From: Streptomyces sp. NBC_01235
Lineage (GTDB): Bacteria; Actinomycetota; Actinomycetes; Streptomycetales; Streptomycetaceae
DNA: 64,000 bases
Assembly (NCBI RefSeq): GCF_035989285.1
Contig: NZ_CP108513.1
Coordinates: 186,001-250,000, forward strand
Reading direction: 5' to 3'
Part shown: piece by piece, positions 8,983 to 16,570 of the stretch
How the letters are laid out: each line of letters opens with the position of its first letter
How positions within the stretch are numbered: the first letter of the stretch is position 1
The notes under the pieces: generated by a model
The model's database searches: none
What the model saw: only the letters and a program-made list of their open reading frames with translations
What the model was told of the DNA's origin: nothing
Translations under genes and position numbers: made by a program

Positions 8983-10059
8983 CTACGGGCGAGCGCCGCC
9001 ACTGGTGAACGGCTCGAAGGCTCGGCTGAAGTGCCAGGTGTCCTGGGCGATGCCGGAGCACGAATCGGAGCCGGCGGTGCCCACGCAGCCGCCGTTGTCG
9101 CGCTGGAGCGCCCAGAAGGAGAGCGTGTTGATCTCCTTTGCCTCGGCCCACTTCTCCACCGTGAACGCGTCCTGCGCGGTGAAGGTCTCCTCGGGTCCGA
9201 AGTCGTCGATGCCGGGCATCTCGATGACGCCGATCATGTTCCACAGCCTCGCAGGGCTCTTCTTCGGGTAGAGCGCGGCCAGTTGATCGTGCAGACCGGC
9301 TGCCGCCTTCTCGGTTTCGGCCGCCATGTCGTGGGTGGCACCGTCCCAGTAGTCGAACGTCATGATGTTGACGACGTCCACCCGCGCACCGTTGTCGACG
9401 GCGTTCTGCAGCAGGGCCACACCGTTGGGCTCGAGACCGGTCGTGGAGGTCGGCAGGGTGTAGGAGAACTGCACGCGGCGGCCCGTGCGGTCGGCCCAGC
9501 GCTGCACCTCGGCGATCGCCTTGTTCCGGCGGTCGATTCCGGCGGCGTTGTCGATGGAGTCACCCTCGATATCGAGGTCGATCCGGGTGACGCCGTACGT
9601 GGTGACGAGGCTCTCGTACACCTTGGCGATGGCGTCGACGCTGGTGCAGCTGTCCGCCAGTTCGGTGCCGGTGGTGTCCGCCGACCAGCCGCCGAAGGAC
9701 GGGATGACGTTGCCGCCGCGCGCTTGGATCGTGGCGATGTCCAGGCCGAAGGTGGTCCGGGAGATCGGCTGGCCGGCCTCGCCGTTCCAGTACGCGGTGC
9801 ACGAGCCCGCCGTGGCCGTCTGGAGGAAGGCCAGCGTGAGGTACTTGTTGCCGGAGGCGGCGGCGAGCCGGGCCGGGCTTTCGCCGGTCCACGCCTCGAA
9901 GTAGGGCGCCGCCACGTGGGCAGGCATGGGCTTGCCAGGGGCCGGGAGTGAGTCCGGCACTGCAAGCGCGCCCCCTCCCCCGAGGGCGACAAGCCCGGCG
10001 GACACGGCGGTCACGCTCAAGCAGGACAGCAACGTACGAAGGGGACCAGGTCGTCTCAC
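8983..10059 (-). CDS. Secreted GH18 chitinase
   Basis: About 358 residues from the GTG at 10059, favoured because GGGAG lies 5 bases upstream; an in-frame ATG at 10071 lacks a site. A Sec signal (LLSCLSVTAVSAGLVALGGG, cleavage near ALA) precedes a GH18 barrel. The catalytic strand reads RIDLDIEGD, matching the family DxDxE pattern with Glu as proton donor. Other barrel landmarks are YLTLAFLQ, VIPSFGGWS, NIMTFDYWD and INTLSFWALQRDN. No carbohydrate-binding module is attached, so this is a small single-domain chitinase like those Streptomyces secretes to degrade fungal or insect chitin. Control by DasR is suggested by the upstream site. Confidence 0.9.
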   Translation of the reverse strand: MRRPGPLRTLLSCLSVTAVSAGLVALGGGGALAVPDSLPAPGKPMPAHVAAPYFEAWTGESPARLAAASGNKYLTLAFLQTATAGSCTAYWNGEAGQPISRTTFGLDIATIQARGGNVIPSFGGWSADTTGTELADSCTSVDAIAKVYESLVTTYGVTRIDLDIEGDSIDNAAGIDRRNKAIAEVQRWADRTGRRVQFSYTLPTSTTGLEPNGVALLQNAVDNGARVDVVNIMTFDYWDGATHDMAAETEKAAAGLHDQLAALYPKKSPARLWNMIGVIEMPGIDDFGPEETFTAQDAFTVEKWAEAKEINTLSFWALQRDNGGCVGTAGSDSCSGIAQDTWHFSRAFEPFTSGGARP

Positions 10060-10128
10060 TGACACTCCCATGGGGAAAAGGGCAGGCGGGGACAGCGGAA
10101 GGACAGAACCGCAGGCGATCACTGACCA

Positions 10129-10157
10129 ATGATTGGACTAGACCAACTAACTGTCAA
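10129..10157 (-). promoter_or_regulatory. Chitinase promoter with DasR-like operator between -35 and -10
   Basis: On the minus strand TTGACA (10157-10152) and AATCAT (10134-10129) are 17 bases apart. The spacer carries GTTGGTCTAGTCCAAT (10147-10132), which matches 12 of 16 positions of the DasR consensus ACTGGTCTAGACCAGT. DasR represses chitinase genes until glucosamine-6-phosphate or related signals release it; an operator in this position would block polymerase directly. Confidence 0.65.
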
Positions 10158-10437
10158 GATTCTTTACAATTAGCTGACCGAGCCCGCCCCGGAAAGTGCG
10201 ACCCCGTGCAGCGGTCGGCGCGACCGGCGTCCCGCGACCTGCCTGCTCCAGGTCACCGCCCCGGCCCGCATGCGCACGAGCGAGGTGAACTCCCACCCCA
10301 CCGGAACGAGTCACAGGCACAGGGCATCAGCCGCTCCACCCTGGGCTTGCCCTTCGGGTTCGACGCCCGGGCAGGATCGGCCAACCCCTGGTGAAAGTTG
10401 GCGATTTCGGCATCCGCCTGGTTGATCTCCGAGTCGA

Positions 10438-11085
10438 TCAGCGGGCGGGTTTTTCCCAGGTCAGTGAGTACCGGCGGAGCACATGCCGGCGGTAGTGCAT
10501 ACCGGGCAGCAACCGTCGCGCCGCAGCCCGCACCTGCCCATAGCTCATCTGCGGGACAGCGACCGGCATGCCCTCCGGCCCACGCGCGCGACGCAGCACC
10601 TTCGTGATCCGTACGACCGGCGCAGCCGCGACCATCGCTGCCCACTCCGCCACGCTCGCCTCGCGAGCCAGGCCGACGACCACCAGCGTGCCACCGGGCC
10701 GCAGCAGTTCACACATGCGGATGAGGGCCGCCTCGAAATCCATGTGATGGATCGTGGTCACCGAGCAGATGAAGTCGTAGCCCACGGCGGGGAGGTCGGC
10801 GGTGAGGAAGTCGCCCTCGACAAAGGTGAGATCCGGGGAAAGGGCAGCAAGGTCGCGCGCACAGGCGATCATCTCCGCCGACTTGTCGATCCCGGTGACA
10901 CGCTTCGCCCGCTCGGCCAGCTTCCGCGCCAGCAGCCCGTCCCCGCAGCCGACGTCCAACGCGTCACCACACCCCTCGGGCACGGCCCGGAGGATGCCCG
11001 AATGCCGGGCGACGTTGGTGTTCCAGTACGGCTTCGGGTCAGCCTCGCGCATCAGATCATCGTAAAGGCATGGCCGGGGCTCCAC
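10438..11085 (-). CDS. Class I SAM-dependent methyltransferase
   Basis: Around 215 residues from the GTG at 11085 (AAGG five bases upstream), or 204 from the ATG at 11052. Motif I reads ALDVGCGDGLLARKLAE, the acidic end of beta-2 is VTGIDKSAEM, motif II/III includes FVEGDFLTADLP, and RPGGTLVVVGLAREA is the post-IV strand. The plan is that of UbiE/Methyltransf_25 small-molecule methyltransferases; the acceptor is unknown. The C-terminus (GMHYRRHVLRRYSLTWEK) is typical of actinomycete 'class I methyltransferase' proteins. It stands alone, with IS5 remnants upstream. Confidence 0.85.
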   Translation of the reverse strand: MEPRPCLYDDLMREADPKPYWNTNVARHSGILRAVPEGCGDALDVGCGDGLLARKLAERAKRVTGIDKSAEMIACARDLAALSPDLTFVEGDFLTADLPAVGYDFICSVTTIHHMDFEAALIRMCELLRPGGTLVVVGLAREASVAEWAAMVAAAPVVRITKVLRRARGPEGMPVAVPQMSYGQVRAAARRLLPGMHYRRHVLRRYSLTWEKPAR

Positions 11086-11111
11086 ATGCGCCTTGGCACG
11101 ATCCGCTCCCC

Positions 11112-11385
11112 CTGTCCGGCAGGCCAGTGGCGGGATCTGCCTGAGCGGTTCGGCGCCTTGGAAGACCGTCCATGAACGCCACTGGCCGTGGTCGGCCGAC
11201 GGCACTTGGGAGCGCCCGGGCGAGATCGAACGGGCCATCTCGGTGGACTCCACCATCGTGCGGCCCATCAGCACGCGACCGGTGCTCGGACCGAACCGCC
11301 GGCGAAGTCCGCGTCAAAGGGGGGCCGGCGCGGCAGAAGGGAAAGACCGGCAGCCCATCCGCGCAAGGACTCACGCGACGGACGG
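11112..11385 (+). mobile_element. IS5-family transposase remnant, N-terminal half
   Basis: Plus-strand fragments of a DDE transposase in three frames: WRDLPERFGALEDRP, then HWPWSADGTWER and ISVDSTIVR, then AHQHATGARTEPPAKS. These match the IS5 landmarks around the first catalytic Asp (VDSTIVRAHQHAAGA). Several frameshifts and loss of the C-terminal half make it inactive. No terminal inverted repeats were found. Confidence 0.65.
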
Positions 11386-11545
11386 CCACCCGTCTCCGAG
11401 GACGAGCGGTACAAGCAGCGCAACGAGCAGAGCTGCGGTGGTGGCGGTGCATGGAAACACGTGCCGCGCTTGTCATGGCGAGTGGCCACGGCCCGGGAGT
11501 GCTTCAGCCTGTTGATTGCCCGCTCGACGGACCACACCAGTGCTC
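11386..11545 (-). mobile_element. IS5-family transposase remnant, C-terminal end, opposite strand
   Basis: The minus strand reads VERAINRLKHSRAVATRHDKR, the C-terminal Glu box of an IS5-type transposase. After one frameshift it continues as FPCTATTAALLVALLVPLVL, matching the usual hydrophobic end. It faces the plus-strand N-terminal remnant, so either two different copies decayed here or an inversion split one. Confidence 0.6.
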
Positions 11546-11661
11546 TGCCGAGGCTGTCCAGTCGTCGTTTCTCCCGCAGTCGCCTTCGTCCACGCCGGCG
11601 TGGACAACCAGGCGCCCCGCCCTGAGGTGGCGATCCGCACAGACGTCCACATGCCGCGGCT

Positions 11662-12516
11662 TCATACGTCGCGGCGCCGCACGACGACCACCGCGAGCAC
11701 GACCGCGACGAGCGGCCAAACCGCGTACACGATCCAGGAACCGCCGACCGTGGCGGTGTAGCCGAGGGATCCAGGATCCGGCGGCCAGTTCTGGACCAGG
11801 CGCTTCCAGGCGGTGACCGGCATCACGTGGCTGACGTCGGCAGACCAGCGCTCGCTCTGCGAGAAGAGCGTGGGCAGCATCAGCAGCGTGAAGACGCTGG
11901 TGACCATGGTCGCGGCGCTGTGCCGGATCAGGACGGCAAGCCCCAGGCCGACCAGTGCGCAGACCGGGGCCAGCAGCGCGGACGCCACCAACGCCCGGAA
12001 CACGCCGGGATGGGTGATCGAGACCCCTGCATGCCGCCCGTTCAGGATGGCCTGGGAGACCAGGAAGGAACCGGTGGAGATGGCCGTGCCGACGGCGGTC
12101 CACACACCGGCGGTGACGACCGCTTTGGCCAACACCACTGAGCCGCGGGCAGGGACGGCCACGGTGGTGGTGCGGATCAGGCCGCTGCTGTACTCGCTGA
12201 CGACGGTGATCGCGCCCATGCTGCCGGCGACGAGCATCAGCGTCATGTAGCCGGCGGGCGGATAGGCGTCGAAGGGCAGGAAGTCGGGGGGCTGCCGCAT
12301 GCTCGCGCCGGAGCCCCCGAAGTTCCTGTGGTTCGCCAGTGCCGCCACGGCTGCGGATCCGATGACGAACACGATGATGAGTGCGATCGTCCACGGCGTG
12401 GAGCGCAGGGACCGCATCTTGATCCACTCGGCGGCCAGGAGGTCGCGGAAGCGGGCGGGCGGCTCGGCGACGGGCCCGTAGGAGGTGATCGAGGAGACGG
12501 AGGTGATCGTGGTCAT
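11662..12516 (-). CDS. ABC-2 type transporter permease
   Basis: A 284-residue membrane protein beginning MTTITSVSSITSYGP. Six hydrophobic segments can be counted: WTIALIIVFVIGSAAVAAL, GYMTLMLVAGSMGAITVV, a pair around VVTAGVWTAVGTAISTG and ALVASALLAPVCALVGLGLAVL, SVFTLLMLPTLF, and the last WIVYAVWPLVAVVLAVVVV. The segment VVSEYSSGLIRTTTVAVPAR is a hallmark of ABC-2 permeases paired with an ATPase next door. The ATG overlaps the stop of the upstream ATPase reading (ATGA), showing an ancestral operon. That ATPase is broken here, so the permease is probably orphaned unless another ATPase serves it. Confidence 0.85.
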   Translation of the reverse strand: MTTITSVSSITSYGPVAEPPARFRDLLAAEWIKMRSLRSTPWTIALIIVFVIGSAAVAALANHRNFGGSGASMRQPPDFLPFDAYPPAGYMTLMLVAGSMGAITVVSEYSSGLIRTTTVAVPARGSVVLAKAVVTAGVWTAVGTAISTGSFLVSQAILNGRHAGVSITHPGVFRALVASALLAPVCALVGLGLAVLIRHSAATMVTSVFTLLMLPTLFSQSERWSADVSHVMPVTAWKRLVQNWPPDPGSLGYTATVGGSWIVYAVWPLVAVVLAVVVVRRRDV

Positions 12517-12880
12517 CGGTGGTGTCCTGCCAGGTATTCGACGCTGCCGGCGGTGAGTTCCATGAACGCCTCCTCCAGTGAGGCGGTTCGGGTGGTCAGC
12601 TCGTTCAGCACGATCTGGTTCTCGAAGGCAAGCGCTCCGATCCGCTCCGCCGGCAGTCCGGTCACGGCGAGCTTCTCGGTGCTCCGGCGAGCCCTCCGGC
12701 TCGACCGATGCGCCTGCGGCGGCCAGCGCGGCAGCCTGCGGGCTGCCCACCACGACGCTGAGGCGCGTACCGCGAGCCGCGAAGTCCCCCACCGGCTCTG
12801 CCGCGATGAGCCGACCCCGGCCGATGACGACGAGCCGGTCGGCGGTGTTCTCCATCTCCGACGAGCGTGCCGTTGGGTGC
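12513..12880 (-). pseudogene. ABC transporter ATP-binding protein, C-terminal remnant
   Basis: The fragment begins after the Walker B region (SEMENTADRLVVIGRGRLIA) and runs in one frame to about 12690. It then shifts frame and ends as AVTGLPAERIGALAFENQ and SLEEAFMELTAGSVEYL, stopping at 12513 inside the permease start codon. Walker A, the signature motif and Walker B are absent, so ATP hydrolysis is impossible. Confidence 0.8.
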
Positions 12881-12950
12881 GGGCGCCGCGATGCTCGGCA
12901 CCGTCTCATTCACGACCGCCGTCGGGTGTGAGCGGTCACGTCCGCTACGG

Positions 12951-12990
12951 GCCCGTACCGAGCGGAGAGTGGGCTCCGCTCGGTACGGGC
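12951..12990 (-). terminator. Strong hairpin terminator downstream of the dehydrogenase-NTF2 gene
   Basis: Perfect 17-bp inverted repeat 12951-12967 / 12974-12990 (GCCCGTACCGAGCGGAG) with a 6-nt loop, lying 166 bases after the stop at 13156 and next to the truncated ATPase gene. Confidence 0.65.
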
Positions 12991-13155
12991 TGAGGGCAGC
13001 GCGAACCGTCTCCCCCGTTGCAGCGTCGCGTCGGGATCAGCTGTTCCGGGCCGTTGAAGTCGGTGTCGCACTGGCTGGCCCGTCGGGCCACCTACCAGAC
13101 CCCTGACCCGCCCGTATCGATGAATTCGACCCAGCCGGGACCGTTTCCTGCTCTC

Positions 13156-14313
13156 TCAGGAGTGTCGGTGATAAGCCTTGTTGGCGATGCGCCAGCTGTC
13201 GTCGACGCGGACCAGCAGGAAGATGTCGGTGAAGGTGTCCGCGCCGTGCCGGAGCGTCATGGTCGCGGTCGCGACGGTGCCGTGGACGTCGACGGCTTCG
13301 ATGCGGCGGGAGCGGGTCGCCTCGTCCGCGGCCGACTGGCCGTGGAAGAGAGCGCAGTACTCGTCCAGGGGCCACGAGACGAATGCGCCGTCCCGGATTC
13401 CCTCGATGTGGGCGGAGGACAGGAACGCGTCCCGGAAGTGGGTGGGGTCGCCGGTGGCATGTCCGCGAACGTAGGCACGAAGCGGTTCGAGCACGGCGCC
13501 CGCCACGGCGGGGACCATGGCGGCAATGGCGATGTCGGCCTCGGGGTCGGCAGGGGTGTCGGCCAGGCCGGCGGCGCTGCGCAGAGGCGTGTTCGACGCG
13601 TCGGCCAGCAGAGTCATGTCCTTGGCCAGCGCACTGATCGTGAAGTCGGCCGTGCCGGCGGCAGACCGGCCGTTGAGGAAGGGGCGTTTGCGGGCCACGA
13701 GCCCGCCGAGCTGGCCGAGTTCGAGGACGTCCAGCGCCTGGGCGCGCGGCAGGCCGAGGGCGTCGGCCTGCCGCAGTGAGTCGCGCAGCGCGAGGACGGC
13801 GCCGGCGAGGCTGTTGTTGGCGATCAACTTGAGCGCGGCGGCCGTGAAGGCGTCGTCGACTCGCCGCACAGTGCCGAGCGATTGCAGAATCGGCCGGGCT
13901 CGATCGAGCGCGTCCTGGTCGGCGGCGGCGAGAATCTGCAGGGCGCCGGCGGTGACAGCCGGCACGGAGCCGAGTACGGGCGCGTGGATGTAGGACGGGC
14001 CGAGTCGCCGGGCCAGCCGCGCCGCTTCGGCGGGGGCGATGGTGCTGGTGTTCACCACGATCGTGTCCGCTCGCAGCGAGTCCCGGACTGCGTCGAGGAC
14101 CTGACGGCAGGCCTGGCCGTCGAACAGCGCCAGGACCACGAGGTGGGCCTTCGCCACGGCGTCGTTCGGATCGCCGGTCGTGTCGACGGCGCCCGATGTG
14201 CGCCCGGAACGTGTCCAGCCGACGACGTCCCAGTCCTGGGATGTGAGTCGTGTCGCGAGGGCGTCGCCCATGCGTCCCAGGCCGAGGACGGCGATCGTGT
14301 GCGGTGTGGTCAT
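13156..14313 (-). CDS. 6-phosphogluconate/3-hydroxyisobutyrate dehydrogenase-like protein fused to an NTF2-like domain
   Basis: A 385-residue two-domain protein. Residues 1-160 are a Rossmann fold (IAVLGLGRMGDALATRL, NTSTIAP). Residues ~165-270 are the all-helical dehydrogenase domain, with LKLIANNSLAGAVLAL supplying the catalytic Lys region of the HIBADH family. Residues ~275-385 are an NTF2/SnoaL-like domain of the lumazine-binding type (YVRGHATGDPTHFRDAFL, DVHGTVATATMTLRHGA, ILLVRVDDSWRIANKAYHR). HIBADH relatives are usually ~290 residues, so the tail is an addition. The substrate is unknown. It is divergent from a LysR gene 95 bases away, the classical arrangement for LysR control. Confidence 0.85.
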   Translation of the reverse strand: MTTPHTIAVLGLGRMGDALATRLTSQDWDVVGWTRSGRTSGAVDTTGDPNDAVAKAHLVVLALFDGQACRQVLDAVRDSLRADTIVVNTSTIAPAEAARLARRLGPSYIHAPVLGSVPAVTAGALQILAAADQDALDRARPILQSLGTVRRVDDAFTAAALKLIANNSLAGAVLALRDSLRQADALGLPRAQALDVLELGQLGGLVARKRPFLNGRSAAGTADFTISALAKDMTLLADASNTPLRSAAGLADTPADPEADIAIAAMVPAVAGAVLEPLRAYVRGHATGDPTHFRDAFLSSAHIEGIRDGAFVSWPLDEYCALFHGQSAADEATRSRRIEAVDVHGTVATATMTLRHGADTFTDIFLLVRVDDSWRIANKAYHRHS

Positions 14314-14408
14314 GCGTGCCACCGTGGTGCACCGCGAGGGCTGCGACAAGCGCAGATCCGGCAGAGCATCCCTGCGGCAACCGCATATCAGCTGGTCATA
14401 CTGGTTCG

Positions 14409-15407
14409 ATGGAACTCACGGTGTGGCGGACCTTCGTGACCGTGTGCAGGCTCGGGTCGCTGTCGGCGGCAGCCGCCGAGCTTCATCACACGCAGTCGGC
14501 CGTCTCCCGGCAGATCGCAGGGCTCGAGCGGCAGATCGGCGTGACACTGATGGAGCGCCACACGCGCGGTGTGCGTCCCACGCCTGCCGGTGAGGTGTTC
14601 CGGCGCCACGCCCTGGCCACGCTGAATGAGGCCGACCGCGCCGTTCGCGCCGCACGAGACGTTCGCGACGGGGCGTATCACCGGCCGTTGGCGGTCGGTG
14701 CGACACCCTCTCTGGCCGCGGGGATCGTCCCCGCGGCCATCCGGGGCCTGCTGGAGCGAGCCGGATCCATCCGGTGGAGCCTGCTGCCCGGCCTGAGCGA
14801 ACAACTGCACAACCGCGTGATCACCGGCGATCTCGACATCGCCGTCGTCACCGATGCGCCACCAGGGCTCCCCCATGACCCGCGGGTCGAACGCCGGTTC
14901 CTCGGGCTGGACGACATGGTCGTCGTCCTGCCCGTCGATCATCCGCAGGCCGGACGCGGCCCGGTACACATGCAGTCGCTGGCCGACCAGACCTGGGTCG
15001 AGGACAACGACGGCTCGGCGGCGCTTCTGCGCCAGCACGCCGCCCGCGCCGGAGTCAGCGCCCGCATCGACCTCACCGCGGCCGATCTGCACGGCAAGCT
15101 GGCCCTGGTCGCAACCGGTCACGCCATCGCGCTGATACCCGGGGTGCTGACGTGCGCGCTGCGGACCGACGTCACCACCGTGGGCCTCGTCGATCCCCCA
15201 GCCCGCGGCATCTACACGATCACACCACGCCGCGACCCCCACCCCTCCGCAGCGCCCCTGGTCGACCAGCTCGCGACAGCCTTCGCCTCGCTCCGTCCAA
15301 CCCAGGCCGCGCGTCAGCCGCCCGAGACGGACGCACACGCCACCGCGCCGGCAGTTCACGACGGCATCACGGAAACGCCCCACCACAAACCCGCGCGCTC
15401 CAAGTAG
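14409..15407 (+). CDS. LysR-family transcriptional regulator
   Basis: A 332-residue regulator. Residues 1-62 are the winged helix (MELTVWRTFVTVCRLGSLSA, TQSAVSRQIAGLERQIG). Residues ~90-300 form the periplasmic-binding-protein-like effector domain (PLAVGATPSLAAGIVP, HNRVITGDLDIAVV, LADQTWVEDNDGSAAL, GHAIALIPG). The C-terminal ~25 residues (rich in His, Pro, Thr) exceed the usual length and run into sequence that, on the other strand, belongs to an aldehyde dehydrogenase remnant; the original stop may have been lost. Likely controls the divergent dehydrogenase-NTF2 gene. Confidence 0.9.
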   Translation: MELTVWRTFVTVCRLGSLSAAAAELHHTQSAVSRQIAGLERQIGVTLMERHTRGVRPTPAGEVFRRHALATLNEADRAVRAARDVRDGAYHRPLAVGATPSLAAGIVPAAIRGLLERAGSIRWSLLPGLSEQLHNRVITGDLDIAVVTDAPPGLPHDPRVERRFLGLDDMVVVLPVDHPQAGRGPVHMQSLADQTWVEDNDGSAALLRQHAARAGVSARIDLTAADLHGKLALVATGHAIALIPGVLTCALRTDVTTVGLVDPPARGIYTITPRRDPHPSAAPLVDQLATAFASLRPTQAARQPPETDAHATAPAVHDGITETPHHKPARSK

Positions 15408-15540
15408 CCCGTGACACGGTCGAAGTGGGCCTTCGACACCAAGGGGTCGACCTCGGCGTTTTCGCCGGAGGCCCGCTCGCCGACTGCCAGGGGCCGGACC
15501 TGGCCGACGAACTGCTCGGCGACCGATGTGTGGACGAGTA
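15395..15540 (-). pseudogene. Aldehyde dehydrogenase remnant
   Basis: The minus strand reads LLVHTSVAEQFVGQV, VGERASGENAEVDPLVSKAHF and DRVTGYLERAG. These match the segment after the catalytic Cys of NAD-dependent aldehyde dehydrogenases (usually RxLVHxS...GP-LIS...RV..YI). About 48 codons survive of roughly 480. The remnant is cut at its 5' side exactly where the PurU remnant begins, and at its 3' side it overlaps the LysR tail. Confidence 0.65.
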
Positions 15541-15740
15541 GGCCAACACCGCTCTCGACGAAGGCCCGATCATCGTCCAGGAGGTCATCGGCGTCGACCA
15601 CAGCCACACCCTGACGACCTGGCTGCGATCGGCCGCGACGCCGGGTCGGCAGCCTTGGTCCGAGCGGTCCGATGGCACTGCGAAGGCCGGGTGTTCGTCC
15701 AGGGCAGGCGCACGGTGGTCCTCCGCCGACGGTCGGGATA
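15541..15740 (+). pseudogene. Formyltetrahydrofolate deformylase (PurU) C-terminal remnant
   Basis: Plus-strand reading ANTALDEGPIIVQEVIGVDH matches the PurU signature near its C-terminus (LDEGPIIEQ...VDH). After one frameshift near 15620 it continues as LAAIGRDAGSAALVRAVRWH and RVFVQGRRTVVL to about 15735. The ACT domain and most of the formyltransferase fold are missing. PurU hydrolyses 10-formyl-THF to THF and formate. Confidence 0.7.
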
Positions 15741-16514
15741 CCACCCGCAGGAGGCACGCCTTGCGGGGCATGTCGCCGCGCTGCAAGGACAAGAAGCAGT
15801 GCGGATCGTTGACGGGAGCAGACTGAGCTGCGGAGTTGAGATCTGGGCCTTCTGGGAAGGCCCAGAGTCACCGCCGTCCTGTGGGTCGTCACGCAGGCGA
15901 GCTCCATCGCGGCAGTCGTCTCCCTCGAGGTGGCACTCGTCCTGGGCCGCAGCGCCCTCATGGGCAGCCAGCCCTCGCCGAGGGCCACTCGCGCTCTCGG
16001 TGAGGAGGGTCGCTCGTCCCGCCCGGGACCGCTCCCACCGCCGAACTGGCCCAACTCATCGGCGAGTTGGACGCAGCCAGCGGGAAGCCGGCCAGTCCGG
16101 GGAGCGCGAGCGTGCTCTGGAGGAGCCGTGACGCGAACTGGTCGCCTGGTCTCCCACGACCCGCGCACCCCGCTCGCCGAGCCGCAACCGCCGCCGAGCA
16201 CCTGCGGACGCCGCTCGGGAACCGGACGCCCCCGGCCCGGCCCCGCGGCTGCGGCCGCCGCCTCGGGGAGCCGGGAGTGCTGGACACCGTATGGCTCCTG
16301 CTTGCGTTGCTCGACGACCCGGACGGCTGTGTGCGCGCCGGAGCGGTCGACGGCCTGGGTGCGCCGGCCGGTGGCGGGCCGCACCGGGCGCCGCCCCCTT
16401 CCACCCCGAAACGACAGAAGGAACGTCGAGCCGGCCGGGGTGCTCTTCACCGCCGGGCGCGATGGCGCCGGCCGATGCACCCCCTGGCGGACGCGGGTGG
16501 ATCCCGCTCTTCCA
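15741..16514. other. Gene-free or fully degraded stretch, 774 bases
   Basis: Short plus-strand pieces such as AELAQLIGELDAASGK (near 16040) and VWLLLALLDDPDGCVRAGAV (near 16290, HEAT-repeat-like) look like scraps of old genes, but no family can be named and stops or frame changes interrupt them. Confidence 0.35.
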
Positions 16515-16563
16515 GTTCTTTCCGGATATGGTTTTTCATATCAGATCTTGCCCAATGGGGAGG
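16515..16563 (+). promoter_or_regulatory. AT-rich leader with small hairpin and ribosome site of the SpoIIE phosphatase gene
   Basis: A locally AT-rich stretch contains the inverted repeat GATATG (16525-16530) / CATATC (16537-16542) and ends in GGGGAGG (16557-16563), seven bases before the GTG start. The repeat may be an operator or a leader hairpin; no matching -35 is certain. Confidence 0.4.
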
Positions 16564-16570
16564 TAGTACG

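Noticed and set aside
12951..12990. 17-bp palindrome as an operator
   Set aside because: Its position after a stop codon, 6-nt loop and arm length fit a terminator better; no divergent promoter surrounds it.
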